Assembly (NCBI RefSeq): GCF_014845115.1 | Contig: NZ_NKUI01000039.1 | Coordinates: 1 to 47,096, forward strand | DNA from: Methylorubrum zatmanii | GTDB taxonomy: Bacteria > Pseudomonadota > Alphaproteobacteria > Rhizobiales > Beijerinckiaceae | DNA: 47,096 bases | Direction: 5' to 3' | Shown: piece after piece, positions 35,919 through 44,861 of the stretch | Position numbering within the stretch: position 1 is the first letter of the stretch | How the letters are laid out: every line of letters begins with the position of its first letter | Translations under genes and position numbers: made by a program | The notes under the pieces: generated by a model | Databases searched by the model: none | Seen by the model: only the letters and a program-made list of their open reading frames with translations | Told to the model about the DNA's origin: nothing

Positions 35919-36449
35919 TCAGCCCCCTTGCGCGCGTTCCAACTGGGCCGGAGTGTTGTGAGCGCCCATCTGCCGGGCCATGTCGGCGGCACTCAGGCCG
36001 GAGGCGTCGCGCTTGGACGGATCGGCGCCGTGGGCGAGCAGCAGGTCGACGATCTCGGTCCGGTCGAACATCGCCGCCACCATCAGCGCCGTGCGGCTGC
36101 CGTCGCCGGCCCCATCGACCTGAGCACCGTGCTCCAGCAGCAGCCGGACGATACCGGCCTCGCCCTTGAAGGCGGCCCCGGCGAGCGGGGTCTGGCCGCG
36201 ATCATTGGCGAGTTCCGGATCGCCCCCGGCCTCCAGGATGACGCGGGTGGCCGCCTCCTGCCCGTTATAGGCGGCGAGCATCAACAGGCTGTCGCCCTTG
36301 TCGTTGCGCAGGTTGGCCGGCAGGCCCTGCCCGAACAATTCGGCCAGTTCCTCCGCATGGCCCATCCGGGCGTATTGGAAGACCCGGCCGGCGAAGGCGA
36401 GGGTCTCGTCGTCGAGGGCGGGGGGCGCGGCGTTCGGATCGGCCTGCAT
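35919..36449 (-). CDS. Ankyrin-repeat protein
   Basis: 176 residues from the ATG at 36449 (an in-frame ATG at 36488 would add 13). Four to five ankyrin repeats are visible, for example DKGDSLLMLAAYNGQEAATRVILEAG, RGQTPLAGAAFKGEAGIVRLLLEHGA, and SRTALMVAAMFDRTEIVDLLLAHGA. A short helical N-terminal cap (LAFAGRVFQYARMGHAEELAELF) precedes them. There is no signal peptide, so it is likely cytoplasmic and binds another protein. Partner unknown. Confidence 0.88.
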   Translation of the reverse strand: MQADPNAAPPALDDETLAFAGRVFQYARMGHAEELAELFGQGLPANLRNDKGDSLLMLAAYNGQEAATRVILEAGGDPELANDRGQTPLAGAAFKGEAGIVRLLLEHGAQVDGAGDGSRTALMVAAMFDRTEIVDLLLAHGADPSKRDASGLSAADMARQMGAHNTPAQLERAQGG

Positions 36450-36524
36450 GGCGGCGTGTGAGCTTCGTGACGGGTCGGGACCGTGCATGTGGGATTGTCA
36501 CGGCGTTCGTCCAGCCTGAAGGGG

Positions 36525-38051
36525 TCAGGCGGCCTCGCGCCCGGCCGCAACGGGCCGGGCGTTGGCGCGCACGACCATCGAGTCCTCCCGCTCCTGTCCC
36601 TTCCCCCAGAACTCCGCCACGGTTGGCCCGTCCCGGGTCAGTGGATCGCGCAACCAGGACAAGAGTTCGTGCGGCCAGACCCGGCGGCCCATCCGGGTGT
36701 ACCAGCGCATGGCGTGGCGCAGCCGCGTATCGCGGTTCAGGTAGGTCCGCGCCAACGCCTTCGGCCTCGCCTGGAGGATCACCTCGATCAGCTTGAACCA
36801 GAGCAGAACCCGCCAGGGCGGCATGTGACGGGTGGCGAGCACCTGATGCTTGTAGTCCCAGCGCCGCCGGTCGAGCTGGATCACCCGGCGCTCCTCGGTG
36901 AGCCGGAAATACGGGGTCCAGCGATGGGGCGTGACGTAGAGCATCTGGATCTGGTCGGGATCGTAGGCGAGGAGTTGCCGCAGGCCGCGCCAGTAATCGC
37001 GGTCGCGCTCTTCCTCGAAGCCGACCACCCAGGTCGCCATCGAGAGGATGCCGTTTTCCCGCATCAGGCGGATGGCTTCGCGGTCGGTCGTCGTCGTCGT
37101 GCCCTTGCGGATCAGGTCGAGGGTGGCCGCGTCGGTGCTTTCGAGGCCCAGCAGGAAACGCACCCAGCCCGCCTGCCTGTAGAGGGGCAGGATATCGGCG
37201 TCGCGCACGATGTCGTCCGCCCGCGTCGAGCCGACCAGGATGAGGTCGACGTTCTCCGCGATCAGCGCTTCGAGAAAGGTGCGCCAGACCTTCTTCGAGA
37301 CGGTGGGGTTTTCATCGGCGAAATTGATGACCCGGACGCCGTGCTCGCGATGGAGGCGGGCGAGCTCGGCGGCGAAGCGGATGGGATCGCGGTGGCGCCA
37401 GCGGGTCCAGAAGCCGCGTTGGCCGCAATAGGTGCAGGGATGCGGGCAGCCGCGAGAGAATTGCACGACGACGGCGCGCAGGCCGCCCCAGTAGCTGTAG
37501 CGGGTGTGATCGATCAGCTCCCAGCCCACCCGGTAGGCGTCGAGGTCGCGGATCAGGGCTGCCGGCGGGGTTTCTCGGATCACGCTGCCGTCGCGGAAGG
37601 CGATGCCGGGAATCGCATCGAGCGGCCGGCCTGCTTCGAGCGCTGACATCAGCCTGCGGGTGGTCTCCTCCCCCTCGCCGCGGACGATGGCGGTGACGTG
37701 CGGCTCCGCTTCCAGGATGTCGCGCCAATGGTAGGTCGGGAATACGCCACCATAGACGATTTTGACGTCTGGCATCGCCATCGCCAGATCGGATGAGACG
37801 GCAGCGATCACCGGATGACCGGAGGTCGAGCCGGAATGTCCGAACAGGACCGCCTCGGGTGCGGCGGCGACGATCCGGGCGACAAGATCGCCGAGGGGCA
37901 TCGGTCCGAACTCGCCGTCGATCAAGGAGACGGCGTGGCCTTCATCGATCAAGGGCCCGCCGATAGCGAGCAGCCCGAGCGGAGGCAGATGATCGTCAGG
38001 GATGCGGCTGCCGATCGCCGGATGCGGCACGTTGACGAGCAGAATCTTCAT
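36525..38051 (-). CDS. bchE: Anaerobic magnesium-protoporphyrin IX monomethyl ester cyclase
   Basis: 508 residues. The N-terminal B12-binding domain reads KILLVNVPHPAIGSRIP, LFGHSGSTSGHPVIA and YGGVFPTYHWRDIL, which is closely BchE-like. The radical SAM domain holds the [4Fe-4S] motif CPHPCTYC. BchE forms the fifth ring of bacteriochlorophyll using water-derived oxygen. This points to an aerobic or facultative anoxygenic phototroph. The ATG at 38051 gives the conserved start; a longer frame to 38993 overlaps uppS. Two regions with TTTTTDRE and LDRRRWDYKHQVL show no truncation. No other bch gene is nearby. Confidence 0.9.
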   Translation of the reverse strand: MKILLVNVPHPAIGSRIPDDHLPPLGLLAIGGPLIDEGHAVSLIDGEFGPMPLGDLVARIVAAAPEAVLFGHSGSTSGHPVIAAVSSDLAMAMPDVKIVYGGVFPTYHWRDILEAEPHVTAIVRGEGEETTRRLMSALEAGRPLDAIPGIAFRDGSVIRETPPAALIRDLDAYRVGWELIDHTRYSYWGGLRAVVVQFSRGCPHPCTYCGQRGFWTRWRHRDPIRFAAELARLHREHGVRVINFADENPTVSKKVWRTFLEALIAENVDLILVGSTRADDIVRDADILPLYRQAGWVRFLLGLESTDAATLDLIRKGTTTTTDREAIRLMRENGILSMATWVVGFEEERDRDYWRGLRQLLAYDPDQIQMLYVTPHRWTPYFRLTEERRVIQLDRRRWDYKHQVLATRHMPPWRVLLWFKLIEVILQARPKALARTYLNRDTRLRHAMRWYTRMGRRVWPHELLSWLRDPLTRDGPTVAEFWGKGQEREDSMVVRANARPVAAGREAA

Positions 38052-38134
38052 CGCGTGCTTCGGGCATGAGGAAGGCGGCGCAGAACCGAGACGATTCTGC
38101 GGGGGCTCGCCGGATGGGCTTGGTTGAAGGCGCT

Positions 38135-38854
38135 TTAGGCGGCTTCCGGCACCGCCGCGACGTTCAACCCGCCGAACCGCCGGTCGCGGGCGGAAAAGTC
38201 GGCGATTGCGGTGGCGAGGTCGGCGGTTCCGAAATCCGGCCACATCCGGTCGGTGAAGTGCAGCTCCGCATAGGCCGCCTCCCAGAGCAGGAAGTCGGAG
38301 AGCCGCTTCTCGCCCCCGGTGCGGATCAACAGGTCGACGTCCCCGTCCGCGCCCAGGGCGCCGCTCAGGCCCTCGCGGCTCAGGCCCTCCGGTCCGAGGC
38401 GGGCGGCGGCGGCGAGGATCGCGTCGCGGGAGGAGTAGTCGACGGCGATGCGCAGGTGCAGCCGGTCGCCGGCGGCGGTCGCCGCCTCGGCGCGGGCGAT
38501 GGCCTCCGGAATGCCGGCGGGGAGTCGGTCGCGGCGGCCGATCACCGAGAGCCGCGTGCCGGTGCGGGCGAGCCGCTCGGTCTCGCCGCGGAGATAGGCC
38601 CGCAGCAGGCGCATCAGCCCACCGACTTCCTCGGCCGGGCGGCGCCAGTTGTCGCTGGAGAAGGCGTAGAGGGTCAGCGTGCCGATGCCGAGATCGGGGG
38701 CGACCTCCGCCACCCGCTGGATCGTCTTGACCCCGGCCCGGTGGCCCGCTCCCCGCGGCAGGCCACGGGCGCTGGCCCAGCGGCCGTTGCCGTCCATGAT
38801 GATCGCCGCGTGGAGTCCCTGCTGCCGGGGTCTGCGATCGAGACTGCTTTGCAT
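38135..38854 (-). CDS. uppS: Cis-prenyltransferase, undecaprenyl diphosphate synthase-like
   Basis: 239 residues. The catalytic Asp21 lies in [13 protein letters not shown]. The other signatures are [14 protein letters not shown] and [23 protein letters not shown] (family norm RTSGExRxSNFLLWQ). So the fold is complete, with a few substitutions. These enzymes extend farnesyl diphosphate to the C55 lipid carrier. The usual frr, cdsA and dxr neighbours are absent. The gene sits 83 bases before bchE, so it may be a second, specialised copy. The ATG at 38854 has GGAG 8 bases upstream. The ATG overlaps a partial copy of the palindrome found upstream of the regulator operon. Confidence 0.88.
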   Translation of the reverse strand: MQSSLDRRPRQQGLHAAIIMDGNGRWASARGLPRGAGHRAGVKTIQRVAEVAPDLGIGTLTLYAFSSDNWRRPAEEVGGLMRLLRAYLRGETERLARTGTRLSVIGRRDRLPAGIPEAIARAEAATAAGDRLHLRIAVDYSSRDAILAAAARLGPEGLSREGLSGALGADGDVDLLIRTGGEKRLSDFLLWEAAYAELHFTDRMWPDFGTADLATAIADFSARDRRFGGLNVAAVPEAA

Positions 38855-38861
38855 CGTAAAG
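38847..38861. promoter_or_regulatory. Partial copy of the CTTTGCA palindrome over the uppS start
   Basis: CTTTGCATCGTAAAG has one perfect and one 5-of-7 arm compared with the repeat at 39980-39994. It covers the uppS start codon. It may be a second operator for the neighbouring winged-helix regulator, or chance. Confidence 0.3.
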
Positions 38862-38919
38862 TCTCCGGGCGACATGAGGAACGAAGGGGGAGAGGTCGGC
38901 TTCGACGGAGTCGGGGCCG

Positions 38920-39324
38920 TCAGGCCGGCTTGGCGAGGCTGGAACGGTCGTGGCCGCCGGCCGGTTGCGGTTTGCCGGCGGCCTGGGCGGCATCCCGCAC
39001 CACCTGCTCCAGCACTCCGAGGTAATCGAGGAAGCGGGTGCGCCCGGACGGAGTCAGGCGGCACAGGGTCTGCGGGCGGTTCTGGTCGTAGCCCTTTTCC
39101 AGGCTGACGAGGTCGGCCTCCTGCAGCACCGCGAGATGGCGGCTGAGGTTGCCGTCGGTGAGGCCGCACAGGCGCTTGAGGTCGGGGAAGGCGAGGCCGC
39201 GGGGATGCGAGACCAGGGAGGTCAGCACCGAGAGCCGCGCCCGCTCGTGGATGATCCGGTCGAGCCCCTCATAGGAGAAGCGGGCTTGCGAGGAGGGGAC
39301 TTGCGGACGGTCAGAGGTCGGCAT
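38920..39324 (-). CDS. Winged-helix transcriptional regulator
   Basis: 134 residues from the ATG at 39324, which has a clear GGAGACGCC ribosome site (a TTG at 39339 is possible). The winged helix is clear: [55 protein letters not shown], and the wing [16 protein letters not shown]. It resembles small MarR/ArsR-like regulators (HTH_34 type). It overlaps the end of the upstream membrane protein gene by 14 bases, an arrangement often seen for regulator-membrane protein pairs that autoregulate. A perfect palindrome over the operon promoter (39980-39994) is the likely operator. Confidence 0.85.
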   Translation of the reverse strand: MPTSDRPQVPSSQARFSYEGLDRIIHERARLSVLTSLVSHPRGLAFPDLKRLCGLTDGNLSRHLAVLQEADLVSLEKGYDQNRPQTLCRLTPSGRTRFLDYLGVLEQVVRDAAQAAGKPQPAGGHDRSSLAKPA

Positions 39325-39952
39325 CGGCGTCTCCGTCAAGGCGTCCCGATTGAAAGTGGATGATGACGGCGACCAGTCCCTGGCCGACGGCGAAGGGCAG
39401 GCCCATCAGCCAGGGCGAGAGGTGCCGCGTCTCGCTGGCGAGCGCCAGGGCCGCGAATCCCGCGAGCAGGTACCACGCCCCGGCCAGCGCGACGCTGCGG
39501 GGCAGGATGCGGGCGGAGGCGAACAGGCCGAGTCCGACCAGCACCTGCCACAGCCCCGGCAGCATCCAGAGCTGGTCCGGCGCGAAGCGGGCGAAGACGA
39601 GGCCGAGGCACAGCCCGGCTCCCCCCGCCGGCAGGAAGCCCTCGATGGCGCTGAACACCATCGCGTCGGCGAGGCCTGAATGGACCCGGCGCGAGCGGCG
39701 CACCGCCTCGAAGCCGATCAGGGCGCAGGCGGTGACGGCGGCGGTGATCCACAGGCCGAAGAAGGCGACCGGGCGCCCGGTCGGATCGTCGAGCAGCACG
39801 GCCTGTCCTGCTGCGACGACGAGCGCCAGCACGCCGGTGGCGGCGAGGGTCGCCGCCCCGAGGCCGCGGAAGGCGGTGTCCCGCGCGATCTGCATCCGAA
39901 TCGCGACGATGTCGGCGAGCGCCTTGTCGAGGTCTCCGTGTCGGTCACGCAT
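39311..39952 (-). CDS. Multi-helix membrane protein, partner of the winged-helix regulator
   Basis: 213 residues. About six hydrophobic helices are visible, such as LGAATLAATGVLALVVAAGQAV, VAFFGLWITAAVTACALIGF and LPGLWQVLVGLGLFASARIL. There are no known catalytic motifs. The short N-terminus is charged (RDRHGDLDKALADIVAIRM). The start codon at 39952 has a GGAAGA ribosome site. It is co-transcribed with the regulator gene at 38920, whose start overlaps its end. The function is unknown; such pairs often sense membrane or envelope conditions. Confidence 0.8.
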   Translation of the reverse strand: MRDRHGDLDKALADIVAIRMQIARDTAFRGLGAATLAATGVLALVVAAGQAVLLDDPTGRPVAFFGLWITAAVTACALIGFEAVRRSRRVHSGLADAMVFSAIEGFLPAGGAGLCLGLVFARFAPDQLWMLPGLWQVLVGLGLFASARILPRSVALAGAWYLLAGFAALALASETRHLSPWLMGLPFAVGQGLVAVIIHFQSGRLDGDADADL

Positions 39953-39979
39953 GGGCTCGTCTTCCCGCGTCGGGGCGTG

Positions 39980-39994
39980 CTTTGCATTGCAAAG
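39980..39994. promoter_or_regulatory. Palindromic operator over the membrane protein-regulator promoter
   Basis: CTTTGCATTGCAAAG is a perfect 7-1-7 inverted repeat, 27 bases upstream of the 39952 start. It overlaps the presumed -10 box, as expected of a repressor site. The regulator encoded in the same operon is the likely ligand. Confidence 0.6.
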
Positions 39995-40018
39995 TACACG
40001 CCTTCGCAGAGCCGTCAA
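39991..40018 (-). promoter_or_regulatory. Sigma-70-type promoter for the membrane protein-regulator operon
   Basis: On the minus strand TTGACG (40018-40013), a 16-base spacer, then TACTTT (39996-39991). The -10 box shares four bases with the palindrome. Confidence 0.5.
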
Positions 40019-40037
40019 GCGGCGTTGGCGCCGTCGC

Positions 40038-40520
40038 TCAGGTCTCCGATCGCAAGTCCGCGACGTCGAGGCGCCGGGTGACCATGGCGAGCCGCCCCTC
40101 CCCGTCCCGCGGCCAATCGGCCTCCGGCCGGTCACGGTAGAGCTCGACGCCGTTGCCATCGGGGTCGCGCAGGTAGAGCGCCTCGGACACGCCGTGGTCG
40201 CTCGCGCCGTCGAGAGGAATGCCCGCCGCCTCGACCCGGCGCAGGGCGTCGGCGAGGGCTGCGCGGGTCGGGTAGAGGATGGCGAGGTGGTAGAGGCCGG
40301 TGGTGCCGGGCGGCGGCGGCTCGCCTCCCGCGCTCTCCCAGGTGTTGAGACCGATATGGTGGTGGTAGCCGCCGGCCGAGACGAAGGCGGCCTGGCTGTC
40401 GTAGCGTTGCATCAGCGCGAAGCCGAGGACCCCGCAATAGAAGCCCAGGGCGCGGTCGAGATCGGCCACCTTGAGATGGACATGGCCGATACGGGTTTGC
40501 GGATGGATCGGTTCGGACAT
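40038..40520 (-). CDS. VOC-superfamily (glyoxalase/extradiol dioxygenase-like) protein
   Basis: 160 residues from the ATG at 40520 with a near-ideal ribosome site (CGGAGGAATC). Two half-domains are visible: [24 protein letters not shown] with the metal His, [24 protein letters not shown], and [17 protein letters not shown] with the metal Glu. This resembles the CatE/YfiE type of ring-cleavage or glyoxalase-like enzymes. The substrate is unknown. It is divergent from uvrB. Confidence 0.9.
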   Translation of the reverse strand: MSEPIHPQTRIGHVHLKVADLDRALGFYCGVLGFALMQRYDSQAAFVSAGGYHHHIGLNTWESAGGEPPPPGTTGLYHLAILYPTRAALADALRRVEAAGIPLDGASDHGVSEALYLRDPDGNGVELYRDRPEADWPRDGEGRLAMVTRRLDVADLRSET

Positions 40521-40650
40521 GATTCCTCCGGGGCGGCTCGAGCAGCCGGACGACCGCGCAACCTCTGGCATGATCCGTCGGGATCAGGGAAGGTCCGCAA
40601 TCGCTTCCAAAACACTTCCGCGCGCGGCCGGCTCGACCCATATTGCATCC

Positions 40651-43356
40651 ATGCCCGCACCGAAAAAACCGCGCGTCACCCAAGCGCGGGCCGACAAGCC
40701 TGAATTGATGCCGCTCGACGAGCATCTCGCCGCGCTGCTCAACCCCGCCCTCAACCGCAACCGCCCGAAGGCCGCCGAGCCGGCGCCTCCGCCGGAGCGC
40801 AAGGGGCGCGGTGGCAAGGGGCGCGGTGGGAAGAGCGAGGCGAAGGCTTCCAGGAGAATCGCGCAGGACGGCTTCGCCGAGGCGCCGCAGGCGGGCTTCG
40901 CCCTCGGCGACGCGGCGGATGTCGATCCGCGGTTGGCCCAGGCGCTCGGCCTGACCCCGCCCGAGGATGGGCCGGCCCCTGAGGGCGCGGGGCAGGACGA
41001 TGCCCCATCCCTCGCGACCGAGGGCGTCTCGGCCACCGTCGAGGCGCTGGAAAAGCTGCTCACCGAGGGCAATCCGCTGTTCAAGAACGGGGAGGCCTGG
41101 GTGCCTCACCGTCCAGAGCGGCCGGCGAAGTCGGAAGGCGGCGTGAAGTTCACGCTGAAATCCGATTTCACCCCCGCCGGCGACCAGCCGACTGCGATCG
41201 CCGCCCTGGTCGAGGGTGTGAAAACGGCCGAGCGCGATCAGGTGCTGCTCGGCGTCACCGGCTCGGGCAAGACCTTTACGATGGCGAAGGTGATCGAGGA
41301 GACCCAGCGCCCGGCCCTGATCCTCGCACCGAACAAGACGCTGGCCGCGCAGCTCTACGGCGAGTTCAAGAGTTTTTTCCCGGACAACGCGGTCGAATAC
41401 TTCGTATCGTATTACGATTACTATCAGCCGGAGGCCTACGTGCCCCGGTCCGATACGTTCATCGAGAAGGAATCCTCGATCAACGAGCAGATCGACCGGA
41501 TGCGCCACGCCGCCACCCGCGCCCTGCTGGAGCGGGACGACGTCATCATCGTCGCCTCGGTCTCCTGCATCTACGGTATCGGCTCGGTCGAGACCTATAC
41601 GGCGATGTCGTTCACCGTCTCGCTCGGGGAGCGCATCGAGCAGCGCCAGCTCATCGCCGACCTCGTGGCGCTCCAATACAAGCGGATCCAGTCCGACTTC
41701 GCCCGCGGCACCTTCCGGGTGCGCGGCGACGTGATCGAACTCTGGCCGGCCCACTTGGAGGATCGCGGCTGGCGCATCGGCCTGTTCGGGGACGAGGTGG
41801 AATCGATCGTCGAGTTCGACCCGCTGACCGGCAAGAAGATCAACGAGCTGAAGTTCGTGAAGGTCTACGCCAACTCGCACTACGTCACGCCGCGCCCGAC
41901 GCTGCAGCAGGCGATCAAGGGCATCAAGACCGAGCTGAAGCTGCGGGTCGACGAGTTGACCCGGATGGGGCGCCTGATCGAGGCGCAACGCCTGGAGCAG
42001 CGCTGCACCTTCGACATCGAGATGATCGAGGCCACCGGTGCCTGCAACGGCATCGAGAACTATTCGCGCTACCTGACCGGGCGCAAACCCGGCGAGCCGC
42101 CGCCGACCCTGTTCGAATACCTGCCCGACAACGCCCTCGTCTTCACCGACGAGAGCCACGTCACCGTGCCGCAGATCGGCGGCATGTACCGGGGCGACTT
42201 CCGGCGCAAGGCGACGCTGGCCGAATACGGCTTCCGCCTGCCCTCCTGCCTCGACAACCGGCCCCTGCGCTTCGAGGAATGGGACGCGATGCGGCCGCAA
42301 TCGGTCCACGTCTCGGCCACGCCCGGCAAGTGGGAGATGGAGCGCACGGCGGGCGTCTTCGCCGAGCAGGTGATCCGCCCCACCGGCCTCGTCGATCCGG
42401 TGATCGAGATCCGCCCGGCCCGCTCCCAGGTCGACGATCTGCTGGGCGAGGTCCGAGCCGTGGCTCAGGCCGGCTATCGGACCCTGGTGACGACGCTGAC
42501 CAAGCGCATGGCCGAGGATCTCACCGAATACCTGCACGAGAACTCGGTGCGGGTGCGCTACATGCACTCCGACATCGACACCCTGGAGCGGATCGAGATC
42601 ATCCGCGACCTGCGGCTCGGCGCCTTCGACGTGCTGATCGGCATCAACCTGCTGCGTGAGGGGCTCGACATCCCCGAATGCGCCCTCGTCGCCATCCTCG
42701 ATGCCGACAAGGAAGGTTTCTTGCGGTCTGAAACCTCCCTGATCCAGACCATCGGCCGCGCCGCGCGCAACGCCGAGGCCCGCTGCATCCTCTACGCCGA
42801 CACCATCACCGGCTCGATGGAGCGGGCGATGGCGGAGACCGAGCGCCGTCGCCAGAAGCAGCTCGCCTACAACGAAGAGCACGGCATCACGCCGCAATCG
42901 GTCAAGCGCGGCATCAGCGACATTCTGGAAAGCGTCTACGAGCGCGATCACGTCCGCGTCGATACGGGGCTGGCCAAGGACGCGATCACCGTCGGCCACA
43001 ACCTCAAGGCCGTCATGGCCGATCTGGAGAAGCGGATGCGCGCGGCGGCGGCCGACCTCGATTTCGAGGAGGCGGCCCGGCTTCGCGACGAGCTGAAGCG
43101 CCTGCAGGCGACCGAGCTGATGGTCTCCGACGATCCCATGGCCCGCCAGAGCGATGTGGAGCGCGAGGCCGGGCGCTACGGGCAGAAGGGCAGCCGCATC
43201 TCGAAACCGACGCTGGACAACATGGGCCCCGGCACCGACCGCGAATTGCCCGCCGGCGCCGTGCCCTGGCAGGAGCGGCCCAAGGCACGCTCGACGCAAG
43301 GATTGGGGGGCCAGAAGCCCCGCTACAAGGGCGGCGGCGGGCGCAAGCGCGGCTGA
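40651..43356 (+). CDS. uvrB: Excinuclease ABC subunit UvrB with long N-terminal extension
   Basis: 901 residues, against about 670 for E. coli UvrB. The first 164 residues are a poorly conserved extension that is basic and Gly-rich in part ([17 protein letters not shown]). The core then begins [19 protein letters not shown], with Walker [13 protein letters not shown] and the damage-probing beta-hairpin region [23 protein letters not shown] and the helicase motifs in ARPMV-like order follow ([20 protein letters not shown] and QTIGRAARN). A UVR domain ([24 protein letters not shown]) and a basic Gly-rich tail close the protein. UvrB verifies damage in nucleotide excision repair. The ATG at 40651 is preferred to an upstream frame to 40471. 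No LexA box was found upstream. Confidence 0.95.
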   Translation: MPAPKKPRVTQARADKPELMPLDEHLAALLNPALNRNRPKAAEPAPPPERKGRGGKGRGGKSEAKASRRIAQDGFAEAPQAGFALGDAADVDPRLAQALGLTPPEDGPAPEGAGQDDAPSLATEGVSATVEALEKLLTEGNPLFKNGEAWVPHRPERPAKSEGGVKFTLKSDFTPAGDQPTAIAALVEGVKTAERDQVLLGVTGSGKTFTMAKVIEETQRPALILAPNKTLAAQLYGEFKSFFPDNAVEYFVSYYDYYQPEAYVPRSDTFIEKESSINEQIDRMRHAATRALLERDDVIIVASVSCIYGIGSVETYTAMSFTVSLGERIEQRQLIADLVALQYKRIQSDFARGTFRVRGDVIELWPAHLEDRGWRIGLFGDEVESIVEFDPLTGKKINELKFVKVYANSHYVTPRPTLQQAIKGIKTELKLRVDELTRMGRLIEAQRLEQRCTFDIEMIEATGACNGIENYSRYLTGRKPGEPPPTLFEYLPDNALVFTDESHVTVPQIGGMYRGDFRRKATLAEYGFRLPSCLDNRPLRFEEWDAMRPQSVHVSATPGKWEMERTAGVFAEQVIRPTGLVDPVIEIRPARSQVDDLLGEVRAVAQAGYRTLVTTLTKRMAEDLTEYLHENSVRVRYMHSDIDTLERIEIIRDLRLGAFDVLIGINLLREGLDIPECALVAILDADKEGFLRSETSLIQTIGRAARNAEARCILYADTITGSMERAMAETERRRQKQLAYNEEHGITPQSVKRGISDILESVYERDHVRVDTGLAKDAITVGHNLKAVMADLEKRMRAAAADLDFEEAARLRDELKRLQATELMVSDDPMARQSDVEREAGRYGQKGSRISKPTLDNMGPGTDRELPAGAVPWQERPKARSTQGLGGQKPRYKGGGGRKRG

Positions 43357-43357
43357 G

Positions 43358-43417
43358 GCCGGATCAGGCTCCGGCTTCGGGACCGCTGTCCGAAGGCCTC
43401 TGCCCGAAACTCGGGCA
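43358..43417 (+). terminator. Two hairpins after uvrB
   Basis: GCCGGA/TCCGGC (near 43358-43375) and TGCCCGA/TCGGGCA (43401-43407 and 43411-43417) are short exact inverted repeats in the 166-base gap after uvrB. Either could stop transcription; neither has a T tract. Confidence 0.4.
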
Positions 43418-43522
43418 GGCGAGAGCGGAACCGTGGCGGCGGGCCGGGGATTGGCCCGGCATCCCGCCGCCGCCGCGGGCCGTCTTCCTCGGCCGCGCGG
43501 CATCCGCACGCCGGAGCCGACC

Positions 43523-43861
43523 ATGACGCGCCCCTCTCCCCGCCCTTGGGTCACCGCGACCGCCGCCCTCCTCGGCGGCCTCCTGCTGGCGAGCCTGACT
43601 GGCTCCGCGATGGCCCAGAGCGCGGCCAATCCCAACGACCAGCCCACCGCAGGCACCCTGCCCCCGGGCACCGACACGGTCCGTGGCAGCGGCCCCGCCG
43701 CCGAGCGGCCGACCGGCGATGTCTCGGCACCGAGTGCGATCCGGCCCTCCACCTCGGTGGTGCCCGAACGGAAGGGTAGCGGTCGAGGGAGCGAGAAGAC
43801 GACCCGCACCAACCCCTCGGAGCACCTCTCCAAGCCCTTCCGCTCCAACCACGAGAACTGA
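43523..43861 (+). CDS. Small exported protein of unknown function
   Basis: 112 residues. A clear Sec signal peptide (WVTATAALLGGLLLASLTG, cleavage near AMAQS) leads to a mature part of about 80 residues, Pro/Ser/Thr/Gly-rich and probably disordered, ending in a basic tail. No known domain. The ATG at 43523 has CCGGAG 8 bases upstream, and the frame is distinct from its reverse-strand shadow. It is 166 bases after uvrB and may have its own promoter. Confidence 0.68.
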   Translation: MTRPSPRPWVTATAALLGGLLLASLTGSAMAQSAANPNDQPTAGTLPPGTDTVRGSGPAAERPTGDVSAPSAIRPSTSVVPERKGSGRGSEKTTRTNPSEHLSKPFRSNHEN

Positions 43862-43933
43862 TCGGCAACCCTAGCGTGGCCACCACCGTTTCACGATAGG
43901 CCGGCCATAGGGCCGCGATGTCGGGAGGAACGC

Positions 43934-44605
43934 ATGGGGCTGCTCGATCAGGTCATCGGCGGTGTGGTCGGACAGGTCCTGGGAGGCGGGCGCGGCGGAG
44001 CCCTGGCCTCACCGGTGATGAAGGCGCTCCTCATGCTGCTCCTCGCCAAGGGAGCGGGCGGCCTCGGCGATATCTTCGGGCGCGGGCAGGCGGAGGCCGG
44101 CGGACGGCCGCTCCCCGGTCCCGACGCCGATGACGGGGATCTCGGCGAGTTCAACCATGGCCGCCGCAGCGGGCTGCCGTCTCAGGGCAGCGATCCCGGC
44201 TTGGGCGGCGAGTTCGGCGATCTCGCCGGGATGCTCGACGGTCCGGGCGACGTGCCGGCCGGCAGCCGCTCCCCTGGGGAGGGCCCATATGCCGGACTCG
44301 ACCGGGAACCGCAGGACGAAGGCGGAGCTGTGGCGGGCGGCCTCGACGATCTGATCCGCGGCTTCGACAGAAGTGGGCTCGGCGACGTGATCGCCTCCTG
44401 GATCGGCCATGGCCCGAATCGGGAGATCGCGCCGAACCGCCTCGCCGACGCCCTCGGCCCGGGGGCGGTCGACACCCTCAGTCGGGAGACGGGCCTGTCG
44501 CGGGACGACCTGCTGACCCAGCTCGCCCAGGCCCTGCCCGGCGTGATCGATGCATTGACGCCTCAGGGGCGACCGCCGAGCCGTGAGGAGCGCGGCGGCT
44601 GGTAG
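43934..44605 (+). CDS. YidB-like (DUF937) protein
   Basis: 223 residues. The N-terminal MGLLDQVIGGVVGQVLGGG and the C-terminal GLGDVIASWIGHGPNREIAPNRLADALGPGAVDTLSRETGLSRDDLLTQLAQALPGVIDALTPQG are the hallmark of the YidB family. A Gly/Asp-rich linker lies between, longer than in E. coli YidB. The function is not established. The ATG has a GGGAGGAACGC ribosome site. Confidence 0.85.
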   Translation: MGLLDQVIGGVVGQVLGGGRGGALASPVMKALLMLLLAKGAGGLGDIFGRGQAEAGGRPLPGPDADDGDLGEFNHGRRSGLPSQGSDPGLGGEFGDLAGMLDGPGDVPAGSRSPGEGPYAGLDREPQDEGGAVAGGLDDLIRGFDRSGLGDVIASWIGHGPNREIAPNRLADALGPGAVDTLSRETGLSRDDLLTQLAQALPGVIDALTPQGRPPSREERGGW

Positions 44606-44861
44606 AACGATGGGCCGGGCCAGCCGATCCTCTCGGGAGGGTGATTCGGTCTTCATGGGCGCAGATCCGCGGATGGCTGCGGATCGCGGCCTGCCTCGCC
44701 AGCGAAGGGCGCCTGTTGTTCAGAGAGCAGAACATCTTCCGGCCCTGGCCGGCACGCGATCTCCCCTGATCGCGGTTGGGCCACTATAAGGACGGAAAGG
44801 GAGTTTTGCGCGGCCAAACGGTCGCGCTTGCGCTGCAATGCGGCGTGATAAGGTAATGCCC
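44606..44861. other. Intergenic region before the hybrid kinase
   Basis: 256 bases. A small inverted repeat GATCCGC/GCGGATC (44664-44670 and 44679-44685) may end the YidB-like gene. The promoter of the kinase gene should lie at about 44770-44840; no consensus boxes are certain. No gene is seen. Confidence 0.4.

Noticed and set aside
40521..40650. LexA (SOS) box upstream of uvrB
   Set aside because: No alphaproteobacterial GTTC-N7-GTTC or GAAC-N7-GAAC pair is in the 130 bases before the ATG.
40132..43848. 1238-codon minus-strand frame across uvrB
   Set aside because: Antisense shadow of uvrB and VOC genes; no domain is recognisable.
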